Translations under genes and position numbers: made by a program | Notes under the pieces: generated by a model | Databases searched by the model: none | What the model saw: the letters and a program-made list of their open reading frames with translations, nothing else | Told to the model about the DNA's origin: nothing | NCBI GenBank assembly: GCA_015075555.1 | Contig: JABTUD010000002.1 | Span: forward strand, 806,001-870,000 | DNA: 64,000 bases | Direction of reading: 5' to 3' | Origin: Thermoflexaceae bacterium | GTDB taxonomy: Bacteria > Chloroflexota > Dehalococcoidia > Tepidiformales > Tepidiformaceae | Shown: piece after piece, positions 1 to 7,836 of the stretch | How positions within the stretch are numbered: the first letter of the stretch is position 1 | Layout of the letters: every line of letters begins with the position of its first letter

Positions 1-961
1 CGTCTTCGCTTCGCGAGAAGAAGGGTGTCACTGCCGGCCGCAGGCCCTTGTGAGCGGAGAGCTGCTGGTCGGCAGCAGCGAAGAGCTCCGCAGGGTCGCC
101 GGCGGGGCCACTGGCCACGCCGAACGAAACGCTCACGGGGATGTCCCCGTCCTGGCCCTCGTGGTTGAGGCGCTCGATCTCGTGGGCAATCCGCCGGGCA
201 ATGCGGCGGGCGAGCTCCATATCGCCACCCCTGATCACCAGGCCGAAGTCGTCCCCGCCAATGCGGGCGGCAAAGTCGCAGCTTCGCACTGAGTGTGCGA
301 CGGCCCTTGCGGCGCGCCTGATCATTGCATCGCCGGCGTGGTGTCCGTAGGCCTCGTTGACCTGGCGAGTGCCGGTGACATCGACAATGATGAGCGCGAC
401 GGGTTCGCCCGCGCTGCGGGCTTCGGCGCACGTCCGCTGGAGGTGCTCGTCGAAGGCATGCCGGTTGCCAAGGCCGGTCATATGGTCGGTCCGGGCCTCG
501 CGTTCGAGCCAGCGGACCATGGTGTCGCGCCGGCGCAGGGTCCGGTTTTCATCGACCGCGGCGAGGACGCGGGCGGTGACATGTTCGGCGTCATCGAGGA
601 ACTGTTTGCTAATGAAGTCGTGGGCGCCGAGCTTGAGGGCGGGCAGGGCCTCGCGCGGGTCACCGGCGGCGAGGAGCACGACGGCGAGGTCGAGCCGGTT
701 CTCGCGCACAAAGCGGACCAGGTCCGCGCCGTTGGGGCTCCAGAGCGAGCTTTCGATGAGAGCGACGTCGAAAGCGGGATCCCCCAGCATCTGTTCGGCT
801 TCATCCAGGGAGCGCACGGAATGGACACGGAAACCGTGGTCACGTTCGAAGGTGGCGCGCAATCGCTTCACGTCGTCGATTTCGAGGTCAACGATGAGCA
901 CACGCACAAGGGCGTGTTTCTGGGCCTGGAAGCCGGCAGGAGAGGGAGTCGATAGACGCAT
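1..961 (-). CDS. Receiver domain-GGDEF protein, 3' end outside window
   Basis: A cytoplasmic two-domain signalling protein predicted to make c-di-GMP from two GTP. Residues about 19-135 form a CheY-like receiver. The acidic start (VDLEIDD) and the beta-5 lysine (ISK, K119) are present, but the usual phospho-acceptor Asp is Glu (E70 in ALIES). Residues about 155-310 are the GGDEF domain: TDHMTGLGNR, D194, YGHHAGD, then the signature at 235-239, which reads GGDDF instead of GG(D/E)EF. R226-x-x-D229 lies five residues upstream, as an inhibitory c-di-GMP I-site should. The start is an ATG preceded by AAGGTGA. The frame is open at base 1, so the C-terminus is missing here. Whether it is catalytically active or a c-di-GMP/GTP sensor cannot be decided from the sequence. 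Confidence 0.88.
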   Translation of the reverse strand, partial: MRLSTPSPAGFQAQKHALVRVLIVDLEIDDVKRLRATFERDHGFRVHSVRSLDEAEQMLGDPAFDVALIESSLWSPNGADLVRFVRENRLDLAVVLLAAGDPREALPALKLGAHDFISKQFLDDAEHVTARVLAAVDENRTLRRRDTMVRWLEREARTDHMTGLGNRHAFDEHLQRTCAEARSAGEPVALIIVDVTGTRQVNEAYGHHAGDAMIRRAARAVAHSVRSCDFAARIGGDDFGLVIRGGDMELARRIARRIAHEIERLNHEGQDGDIPVSVSFGVASGPAGDPAELFAAADQQLSAHKGLRPAVTPFFSRSED

Positions 962-1055
962 TCACCTTCTTTATTCGGCACTAGAAGGCGACTTCACGAG
1001 GGTTCCGTGTCCAAATCAGGGAAGTCCTGGTGAACAGGAGGGGTACGAGGTGGGG

Positions 1056-1280
1056 TCAATCCTGGAAAAGGGGCCCCCCGGGGTCGAGCACCGTGCCATC
1101 GAGAGCGACGACGGCGGGGCGTTCTTCGCAGTAACCATCGTTTTCGCACTTATCAAAGGTGAAGGCGCCGCGGCGCCGGTCGAAGCTTATCTTCCAGGCG
1201 CCGACGACGAGGTTGTCCTGGCCAAGGGCGAGCTGGGCCTGGAGGACTGCAATAAGCGCGGCGATCTCTTCACGTTTCAT
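1056..1280 (-). CDS. Small hypothetical protein, 74 aa
   Basis: I do not recognise this protein. It begins with a helical segment (KREEIAALIAVLQAQLALG) followed by a short region with aromatic and acidic residues and two cysteines (KCENDGYC). It has no signal peptide or membrane segment. It lies on the same strand between the MFS transporter (59 bp upstream of its start) and the receiver-GGDEF gene (94 bp downstream), so it may be co-transcribed with either. No good Shine-Dalgarno sequence precedes the ATG. The amino-acid composition looks protein-like, but a chance frame in this G+C-rich DNA is not excluded. Confidence 0.45.
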   Translation of the reverse strand: MKREEIAALIAVLQAQLALGQDNLVVGAWKISFDRRRGAFTFDKCENDGYCEERPAVVALDGTVLDPGGPLFQD

Positions 1281-1338
1281 GAGGAACTACGGGCTCCGGT
1301 GGGTGATTGGGTGTCTCCAAGCGTATCAGGGGCCGGGC

Positions 1339-2598
1339 TCATTCGCCGCCCGAGGGAGTTACGGGGGCGGGAACGGCGGCACGCGGCAGGCCGGCCCGGG
1401 CAGCGATGGCGACAAGGGCGACGGCAAGGACCAGCAGGCCCATGGCGAGTAGCGCCTGGCGTTCACCTGCCCTGTCGGCGAGCACCCCGAAGGGAAGGCC
1501 GGCGAGGCCGTTCAGCCCCCAGGCGAGCATGGTGATGGACATCACGCGGCCGTAGTAGGCGGGCTCGGCCTCCTGCATCACGAGGGCGTTGTTCAGGAGC
1601 TGGAAGCCGCTGGCGCCGGCCCCGACGAAGAGCATGGCGATGAGAGCCTGGGCGAAGGTCTGCGCGAGCGCGGTGAGGGCGAGCGAGAGACCCAGGACGG
1701 CGGCGCCGGTGAACATGAGCCACCAGGCATGGCGGGAACCGGCCAGGCGGGCGAGCCCCAGCGTGACGATGAGGCCGGCAGCGGCGCCAATGCCGAGGAG
1801 CCAGCTCATATCGCGGGGATTGCGGCCGAGCTCGTTTTCGAGGAATCCCGGCAGGAGAACCTGGTACGAGAACCCGGTGATGACCACACCGATGAACGTG
1901 AGCGAAAGGAGCGCCAGGGTTGGCGTGCCGCCAATGTAGCGAAACCCGGAGAGGAAGTCGTCGCTGACGGAACGGGGCGGACCCTCACGGACAACGGTGG
2001 AGGCGGGGAGCCGGGCGAGGGTGGCGATCACCACCGCAAAGGCAGCTCCCATGAAGAGGTATGTTCCGCCGGTGCCCACAAACGAGAGGGCGACAAGGCC
2101 GCCGGCGACGAAGGGGCCGAAGATGCGCGTCAGAGTCATTGCGATCTGCTGGACGGCAATACCGTTGGCCAGCGCGGGCCCGGGGAGGATTTCGCCAATC
2201 CAGGCCTGGCGGGCGGGCCCGATGAATGAGAACACAGCACCCAGCACGAAGGTCGAAGCGATGAGCAGGGGCACGCTTATCTGGTCTGTCACGATGAGCA
2301 CCCCGACAGCCAGGAAGTTGACCCCAACAATGGTCTGACCGATGAGCAAGAGGCGGCGCCTGGAGACGCGGTCTGCAATCACGCCCCCGAAGGGGGAGAT
2401 GAGGATGGATGCCACGCCCATTCCCAGCGAGACAGCACCGACGGCCCTGTTCTTGCCGGTGAGGTCAAAGGCCACTACGGCCTGGACGACCGATGACATC
2501 ATGAAGCAGAGGAAGGCAAGCGTGGTCCCGAACCAGAGCACGCGGTAGTCGCGGTTCCCCAGCGATTCGAAGGTGTCGCGGAACCAGTTCGCGATCAT
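1339..2598 (-). CDS. Major facilitator superfamily transporter (EntS/MFS_3-like)
   Basis: A 419-residue integral membrane protein with about twelve hydrophobic segments, the normal length for an MFS exporter. The cytoplasmic loop between TM2 and TM3 carries the MFS motif A region (GGVIADRVSRRRLLL), repeated in degenerate form between TM8 and TM9 (GLARLAGSRHA) and again near the C-terminus (FGVLADRAGERQ). This layout resembles the EntS/MFS_3 group of multidrug or siderophore exporters. The substrate cannot be predicted. A TAGAAT -10-like hexamer (2606-2611, reverse strand) ends seven bases before the ATG and no ribosome-binding site is visible, so the message may be leaderless. The transporter precedes a small hypothetical gene on the same strand. 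Confidence 0.85.
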   Translation of the reverse strand: MIANWFRDTFESLGNRDYRVLWFGTTLAFLCFMMSSVVQAVVAFDLTGKNRAVGAVSLGMGVASILISPFGGVIADRVSRRRLLLIGQTIVGVNFLAVGVLIVTDQISVPLLIASTFVLGAVFSFIGPARQAWIGEILPGPALANGIAVQQIAMTLTRIFGPFVAGGLVALSFVGTGGTYLFMGAAFAVVIATLARLPASTVVREGPPRSVSDDFLSGFRYIGGTPTLALLSLTFIGVVITGFSYQVLLPGFLENELGRNPRDMSWLLGIGAAAGLIVTLGLARLAGSRHAWWLMFTGAAVLGLSLALTALAQTFAQALIAMLFVGAGASGFQLLNNALVMQEAEPAYYGRVMSITMLAWGLNGLAGLPFGVLADRAGERQALLAMGLLVLAVALVAIAARAGLPRAAVPAPVTPSGGE

Positions 2599-2671
2599 CA
2601 GGGTGATTCTAGAGGAAGGGGGCGACGCGGGCTTCCCCTGGCGAGGAGTGCGGCGGCCGCCCGGGCGGGCG

Positions 2672-3049
2672 CTATTCGACGGTGATGGTGGCTTTCATCT
2701 GGGGGTGGTAGTCGCAGGTGACCTTGTAATCACCGGACTTTTCGGGGATCCAGATGACGACGTCGTTCTCCTTCATGTTCCCGGAGACGTTCTTGCTGTT
2801 GATGGTCACGGTGTGGATGGCTGTCTCGCTGTTCTTGAAGTAGACCTTTTCGCCAACCTTCACGGTGAGCTTGTTGGGGATGAAGGTGAGGTCGTCCTGG
2901 TCGACCATCGGCGCACCGGCCGGGATTTCGACCGGCTTTGAATCGCCACCGTCATCGTCATCGTCGCCGCCGCAGGCCACAGCAAGGCCTGCAAGCAAGG
3001 CGGCGGCGGAGACAAGGAGCAACGTTGCGCGGATTTTCTTGAAGATCAC
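2672..3049 (-). CDS. Cupredoxin-domain lipoprotein
   Basis: A 125-residue exported blue-copper protein. The N-terminus is a lipoprotein signal (KKIRATLLL..., lipobox LAVAC with C26 as the lipidation site) followed by an acidic GGDDDDDGG spacer. The cupredoxin fold follows at about 40-125. The type-1 copper ligands are visible as H79 (AIHTVT) and the C-terminal cluster C112-x2-H115-x2-M118 (CDYHPQM). It should sit on the outer face of the cytoplasmic membrane and shuttle electrons, but its partners are not encoded nearby. The start is GTG, chosen because GGGGAGG lies 11 bases upstream and an ideal lysine-rich n-region follows. A 486-bp stretch with a possible promoter and hairpin precedes it. 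Confidence 0.88.
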   Translation of the reverse strand: MIFKKIRATLLLVSAAALLAGLAVACGGDDDDDGGDSKPVEIPAGAPMVDQDDLTFIPNKLTVKVGEKVYFKNSETAIHTVTINSKNVSGNMKENDVVIWIPEKSGDYKVTCDYHPQMKATITVE

Positions 3050-3231
3050 CTGGTACTAACCTCCCCGGGGTAGCCGGAAAACTGTGAGACTGACCTGAAC
3101 TGATACTGCCCTGTGGAGTCTACGTCCGGGCGATCGTAGTCGCGACCCGGGTCCGGAAGTGCGGATGTCCAGCGTCCTTGATCTGAGAATACATGAACGG
3201 GCCCGGAAAGATCGTCTGCCTGGCGTAAAGC

Positions 3232-3257
3232 GAAGGGCTCCCGGAAGGGAGCCCTTC
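3232..3257 (-). terminator. Strong GC hairpin, terminator or attenuator
   Basis: An 11-bp perfect stem (GAAGGGCTCCC with GGGAGCCCTTC) closes a four-base loop. On the reverse strand it is followed by GCTTTACG, a poor U-tract. It lies about 110 bases downstream of the candidate promoter and 183 bases upstream of the cupredoxin start. It could end a small RNA, terminate read-through from the helicase gene, or act as a leader attenuator. Confidence 0.5.
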
Positions 3258-3374
3258 TGAGCAAGAGGCGGGGTGAACGACTCTTAGCTGGCTGAATCCA
3301 GGCGGTCTTCGCACCCCGGGACACCCGGTCCATCCTGGAACGAGCGGGTGACGCCGAAAGCTGAACCTGAGGTC

Positions 3375-3403
3375 ATCTTGGGCGCAAATGCTAAAGGTGT
3401 CAA
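3375..3403 (-). promoter_or_regulatory. Candidate sigma-70-type promoter
   Basis: On the reverse strand a perfect TTGACA (3398-3403) is separated by 17 bases from CAAGAT (3375-3380), a 4/6 match to the -10 consensus. It sits in A+T-richer DNA than its surroundings and points toward the hairpin at 3232-3257 and the cupredoxin gene. Transcription would start near 3368. This is sequence matching only. Confidence 0.5.
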
Positions 3404-3535
3404 GCGGTTTAGCGTTTTCAGCCGCAGTTGTGCCGGCATTTCCCCTTCAGGTCCCATGGCAGTGAGCAGCACGAGCCTCACAACGGACCCACGCAGGGGG
3501 CGTGCGCGAACAACCGGCCTGCAGGGGGTGGCCTG

Positions 3536-5860
3536 CTACCGGCCCAGCCTGTCGAGCAGTTGCCGCGCGGCTCTCTTCGCGGGGCTCTTCGCCTCAACCT
3601 GCGGGCCGACGCACCCGGGGCACCCGTCCTGGCAGTCGCAGGAGGCGAGCACGGCGAGGCAGGCGTCAACGAGGTCGTGGCGCAGGTCGAACAGCTTCTC
3701 GGCGAGGCCAACGCCGCCGGGCACGTTGTCGTAGAGAAAGACCGTGGGCTGTTGTGTGAAGGGCGAGCGCAGCTGGGCTTCGCTGCCGATGTCACGCGAA
3801 TCGCACATGCAGAAGACGGGGGCGAGGTTGCGGGCGAGGTGCGCCACGCCAGCGAGCCCGGCCGCGAGCTCGTCGCGGTTGAGGCCCTTCGTGGTGCTGT
3901 CTTCGAAGTTGAGCCAGTAACTGGTGGTGTGGAGGGTCTCTTCGGGGATGGCTATCTTTCCCCAGCCGACGTTTTCGTGGGTGTTCAGCTTCACCTTCTT
4001 GAAGATGGTGGCAAGGAAGGTGAGGGCGACCTCGCCCATCTCGTGACGGCCGCCCGGGGAATCGGCAGCGCGGAACGAATCGAGCACCTTGAGTTCCACT
4101 GCGAGCTGGGCATCGGTGTAGTAGTCGACCGAGACGGGCGTGACGTAGGCCTTCTTGTCGTCCCAGTCCAGCCACTCGACCTGGTATTGCAGGCCGCGAT
4201 GGATGTAGATGGCGTCTTCGTGAATGAGGAGGGGGGCGCTCGGGCGATCGCATTCGCCGATGACCCTTGGCTGCGCGCCCTGTTCGATGATGACGAAGTT
4301 GTCGGTGCTGGCGGTGCGGAGGCTGACCTGCTCGGCCGGATAGGCCTCGGTCATCCAGTAGTAGCGGTCGCCGGAGCGCTGGATGACCCCCTCTTCGGCG
4401 AGGAGCTCGAGCATTGCGGCCGTGTGGGCGCCGAATACCTCCCCCGCGACAAAGGGGAGCTCGAAGGCGGCGCACTTGAGATGATTGGCCAGCACGAAGA
4501 CGTTGTCGGGATCGATGAGCGCCTTTTCGATGCTGCGGTCGAAGATGAAGCCGGGGTTTGCGGCAACGTACTGGTCGAGCGGGTTGGAGGACGTTACCAG
4601 CACGGAGAGCGAGCCTTCGTGGCGGCGGCCGGCGCGCCCGAATTGCTGCCAGAGGCTGGCAAGCGTGCCCGGATAGCCGACAACAACGCTCGCGCCCATG
4701 CCGCCGATGTCGATGCCGAGCTCGAGGGCGTTTGTGGCGACGACACCGCGCACGGCGCCATCGCGCAGGCCCTTCTCGATGCTCCGGCGCTCCAGTGGGA
4801 GGTAGCCGCCCCGGTAACCGGCGATGCGCTCCGGTTCGCCGGGCTTGCTCTTGAGGGAGTCGCGCAGGTAGGTGAGCATCAGCTCGACGCGCACTCTGCT
4901 GGGCGCGAAGACGATGGTCTGAACGCCGGCGCGGATAAGCCGCGCGGCGATGTCGCGGGCGGACTTGAGAGACGACTGGCGGATTCCAAGCTCGCGATTG
5001 ACGACGGGGGGATTGTGGACGACGACTATCCGTTCCCCCTGGGGGGCGCCATTGTCATCGACGAGCTCGGCGGAATCACCAAGGAGGGCGGCGGCGAGCT
5101 CTGCCGGATTTCCGATGGTGGCGGAGCAGAGGATGAAGGTGGGGTCGGAGCCGTAGAACTGGCAGACACGCCGCAGCCGCCGGATGACGTTGGCAACGTG
5201 GCTGCCGAAGACCCCGCGGTAGGTGTGCAGCTCATCGAGGACGACGAATTCGAGGCTCTCGAAAAGCTGCACCCATTTCGTGTGGTGGGGCAGGATAGCG
5301 GTGTGGAGCATATCGGGATTGGTGAGCACGACATGGCCGGCGGTGCGCACGGCGCGGCGGGCATCAGCGGGGGTGTCACCGTCGTAGGTGAAGGCGCCGA
5401 TATCGGCGCCCAGGGAGGTGACGAGCGTGTGTAGCTCGTCGAGCTGGTCCTGGGCAAGCGCCTTGGTGGGGAACAGGTAGAGGGCCCGGGCGGACCGGTC
5501 GCGCAGGATGGTGCTGAGCACGGGGACGTTGTAGCAAAGGGTCTTGCCGCTGGCGGTGGGGGTCACCACGACAACGTTGCGCCCGGCGAGGGCGTGTTCG
5601 ATGGCGCGGGCCTGGTGGGTGTAGGGGCGGTCGATGCCGCGCCGGGCGAGTTCGGCGCGGAGGTCCGGGTGGACGTTCCCGGGCCAGGCAGCGAAGCGGG
5701 CCGGGACCTCTTCGAGGCGGCGAACCGACGTTTCGGTTGGCCTGGCGCGCAGGTCAGCGACGAGGGCCTCCGCGGCGACGGCGGGCGGCATGGCGCGGGA
5801 GGCGGGGACCGGGTAGGCGGATTCGGCCATGTGAGCCCCGATACGCACAGATGTTCGCAT
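3536..5860 (-). CDS. MrfA/YprA-type DEAD/DEAH helicase with C-terminal Zn-cluster domain
   Basis: A 774-residue superfamily 2 helicase. Motif I is TPTASGKT, motif II DELH, motif III CSATIGNP, and motif VI lies in FGRAGRR near residue 465. The C-terminal third is the DUF1998-type MrfA domain, with CMCDSRDIGS, the conserved YDNVPGGVGLA and a cysteine cluster (CDCQDGCPGC), which in Bacillus MrfA binds zinc. MrfA acts in a UvrA-independent repair route for mitomycin-type lesions together with the nuclease MrfB. No MrfB-like exonuclease gene is adjacent here. The ATG at 5860 was chosen because AGGGAGC precedes it; a second ATG (MAESAY, 5830) is possible. Its role in repair is inferred from family membership. 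Confidence 0.9.
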   Translation of the reverse strand: MRTSVRIGAHMAESAYPVPASRAMPPAVAAEALVADLRARPTETSVRRLEEVPARFAAWPGNVHPDLRAELARRGIDRPYTHQARAIEHALAGRNVVVVTPTASGKTLCYNVPVLSTILRDRSARALYLFPTKALAQDQLDELHTLVTSLGADIGAFTYDGDTPADARRAVRTAGHVVLTNPDMLHTAILPHHTKWVQLFESLEFVVLDELHTYRGVFGSHVANVIRRLRRVCQFYGSDPTFILCSATIGNPAELAAALLGDSAELVDDNGAPQGERIVVVHNPPVVNRELGIRQSSLKSARDIAARLIRAGVQTIVFAPSRVRVELMLTYLRDSLKSKPGEPERIAGYRGGYLPLERRSIEKGLRDGAVRGVVATNALELGIDIGGMGASVVVGYPGTLASLWQQFGRAGRRHEGSLSVLVTSSNPLDQYVAANPGFIFDRSIEKALIDPDNVFVLANHLKCAAFELPFVAGEVFGAHTAAMLELLAEEGVIQRSGDRYYWMTEAYPAEQVSLRTASTDNFVIIEQGAQPRVIGECDRPSAPLLIHEDAIYIHRGLQYQVEWLDWDDKKAYVTPVSVDYYTDAQLAVELKVLDSFRAADSPGGRHEMGEVALTFLATIFKKVKLNTHENVGWGKIAIPEETLHTTSYWLNFEDSTTKGLNRDELAAGLAGVAHLARNLAPVFCMCDSRDIGSEAQLRSPFTQQPTVFLYDNVPGGVGLAEKLFDLRHDLVDACLAVLASCDCQDGCPGCVGPQVEAKSPAKRAARQLLDRLGR

Positions 5861-6045
5861 GATGCTCCCTGCCGCGATCCCCGTCAACCGCTGGCCAGGG
5901 GGGCGCGACGGGCGGAGGGGGCCTGGTTCCCCCTCCCTTCCCCGGGCGTCCACCGGCTGGCAACGCGGCCGGGAGAGCCGTGCGCCGAACTTCCAACTGG
6001 GACCCCTGAGCGAGATCGGGGGCAGGAAGCGGTTGGGAACGAGAA

Positions 6046-7161
6046 ATGCGGACACGGACACTTGCGCTGCTGCTGGGACTGACCGGGATGGCGCTGGCGG
6101 GGCTCGGCGCCGTCGCGGCAGGGAGCGCGCCCGCGCGGGCGGCCGGCGACTGCACAACCGGGGACACGGGGCTCGACTCGGAGGAGCAGGCGTTTCTCTC
6201 GCTGATCAACAGCTACCGCGCACAGAACGGCCTCGGTGCGCTGACCGTCTCCACGAACCTGAATCGCGCCGCGACATGGATGACGAACGACCTGGGCACC
6301 AAGGGCTACTTCTCGCACACGGACTCGCTGGGGCGATCGCCCTATCAGCGGGCCCTGGACTGCGGCTACCCGCAGGGCGCGGGGGAGAACCTGGCGGCGG
6401 GGAGCGGCTGGTCGAGCGCACAGTCGGCGTTTGCGGCGTGGCAGGCTTCGCCTGGGCATAACTCGAACATGCTCGGGTCGTACTACAAGCAGATCGGCAT
6501 CTCGCGCTTCTACGCGCCGGGCTCTCCGTATGGCTGGTACTGGGCGACGAACTTCGGCGCCACGGACGATGGCACGGGAGGCGCGCCTCCACCACCGCCC
6601 CCGTCGAACACGCCCACGCAGCCGCCCACGAGCACGCCGACGACCCCACCGACAAGCACGCAACCCCCTGCCGCTACGCCAACGCCGACGAATCCGCCGG
6701 TGAGCACTCCAACGCCTGTGCCAACACAGGCGCCGACACAGGCGCCGACCTCGGTGCCAACGCAGGCGCAACAGCCACCCGCGAACACCCCGGCGCCGCA
6801 GCCAACGAGCACGCCAACAGTGCCTGCGACCGCCACCCCAACGTGGACGCCGACGCAGACTCCGACGGCCACTGCTACTCCGCCGAAGACCCCGGCTCCT
6901 ACGAACACGCCAACGAATTCGCTGCCGCTGCAGCCGGGCGCCAATCTGCTCACCTGGCCGGGTGAGGCGATGCCAGTCGCGGAAGCGCTCAAAGGCACAC
7001 CCGGCGTCGCGGCCGTGTACACGTGGGATGCCACAACGGGGCAATGGCTGCGCTACATACCGGGGCTGCCGGCCTTCGTGAACAACCTGTTGACGATGGA
7101 GCAGGGGCGGGCTTACTGGTTCGTGGCCAAAGGCGCGGCGTCACTGCGGCTGGCGGACTGA
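6046..7161 (+). CDS. Secreted CAP (SCP/PR-1, YkwD-like) domain protein with Thr/Pro stalk
   Basis: A 371-residue exported protein. Residues 1-34 are a Sec signal (MRTRTLALLLG...ARAA). Residues about 45-185 form a CAP domain with the usual landmarks: LINSYRAQNGL, the active-site-like GYFSHTDS with its histidine, GENLAAG, and SPGHNSNMLG. Then follows about 110 residues of Thr/Pro/Ala repeats, a flexible extracellular stalk, and a C-terminal 65-residue module (about 305-371) with VYTWDATTGQW and WFVAKG. A similar module makes up the small secreted protein at 12036-12437. Bacterial CAP proteins are common in spore coats and cell walls, but their activity is poorly defined. The adjacent gene on the other strand converges with a 24-bp gap. 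Confidence 0.88.
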   Translation: MRTRTLALLLGLTGMALAGLGAVAAGSAPARAAGDCTTGDTGLDSEEQAFLSLINSYRAQNGLGALTVSTNLNRAATWMTNDLGTKGYFSHTDSLGRSPYQRALDCGYPQGAGENLAAGSGWSSAQSAFAAWQASPGHNSNMLGSYYKQIGISRFYAPGSPYGWYWATNFGATDDGTGGAPPPPPPSNTPTQPPTSTPTTPPTSTQPPAATPTPTNPPVSTPTPVPTQAPTQAPTSVPTQAQQPPANTPAPQPTSTPTVPATATPTWTPTQTPTATATPPKTPAPTNTPTNSLPLQPGANLLTWPGEAMPVAEALKGTPGVAAVYTWDATTGQWLRYIPGLPAFVNNLLTMEQGRAYWFVAKGAASLRLAD

Positions 7162-7185
7162 GGGCCGGCCAGGTCAGGGGGGGGG

Positions 7186-7836
7186 TCAGGGCGGGGCTGA
7201 CGAGCGTTCGTAAACCTCGGCCATGCCTTCGAGGACGACGTCGGCGAGCGCGAGCGTGCGCTCGACGGCATCCACGGCCTCTTCGACGGGGAGGCCCGAT
7301 TCGGAGGCGATCTGCGAGGCCGTTTCCTGGAGCGAACGGCGGAGCGAGTTGAAGGTCGCGATGGCCGTGGTGAGGCGCACGTGCTCGGCGACCAGCATGT
7401 GGCCGTACTCGCGCCCAATGGTGCGAGCGTCTTCGGCAAACCGCTCACCTTTCGTTGAGGAGGAGATGTAGCGGGCGAAAAGGTCGACCATCTGGCGGCC
7501 CATGAGGCGGAGCCGGTCACGCGCGGCGTCGCTGAGCTCAGCGAAGGTGGGAAGGGTGTGCGTCTGGCGACCGCGGCTCATGCGCCGGCGGACACGGGCG
7601 ATGGCGAGGTCGCTGATGCGATCGGGGTCGCGCGTGGAGGGAGCGCCCGGGGCGTCGACGATGCTGCGGAGGTCATCCTCGAGTACGCGCCGGTGGCCGC
7701 CACGGGTACGGAACGACCGCACCTCACCGGAATCCACCCAGCGCCGCACGGTTGACTCGCTGACACCGAGGAGCGCAGCAGCCGCGCCAAGAGGGAGCCA
7801 GCGGCGGGTCGCCGGTTGCTGGTCGATCACGCCCAA
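7186..7836 (-). CDS. Excisionase/MerR-type helix-turn-helix regulator
   Basis: A 216-residue DNA-binding protein. Residues about 14-65 form a HTH_17-type winged helix (GAAAALLGVSESTVRRWVDSG, then RTRGGHRRV), the class that binds DNA as in excisionases and MerR proteins. The remaining 150 residues are helical and rich in Arg/Glu. They may be a sensor or oligomerisation domain, but no known ligand motif is visible. Its start overlaps the dinB stop by 10 bases on the same strand, so it is expected to be translated from the dinB message and may be SOS-induced with it. The targets are unknown. Confidence 0.8.
   Translation of the reverse strand: MGVIDQQPATRRWLPLGAAAALLGVSESTVRRWVDSGEVRSFRTRGGHRRVLEDDLRSIVDAPGAPSTRDPDRISDLAIARVRRRMSRGRQTHTLPTFAELSDAARDRLRLMGRQMVDLFARYISSSTKGERFAEDARTIGREYGHMLVAEHVRLTTAIATFNSLRRSLQETASQIASESGLPVEEAVDAVERTLALADVVLEGMAEVYERSSAPP

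Larger units (their letters stand above)
3050..3535. other. Long non-coding stretch between helicase and cupredoxin genes
   Basis: No convincing protein gene is seen on either strand. It holds a reverse-strand promoter-like sequence (3375-3403), a strong G+C-rich hairpin (3232-3257) and the ribosome-binding site of the cupredoxin gene next to 3050. No tRNA, SRP RNA, tmRNA or named riboswitch pattern was recognised. The promoter-to-hairpin distance would give an RNA of about 140 bases, or a leader of about 320 bases for the cupredoxin gene. Confidence 0.6.

Noticed and set aside
293-1535. Long open frames on the forward strand over the receiver-GGDEF gene
   Set aside because: They lie opposite a clear reverse-strand gene with family motifs. 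High G+C DNA gives long antisense frames, and these have no recognisable domains.
3428-5434. A 668-codon forward frame opposite the helicase
   Set aside because: It is the antisense shadow of the helicase, with repetitive Gly/Glu/Ala composition and no motif.
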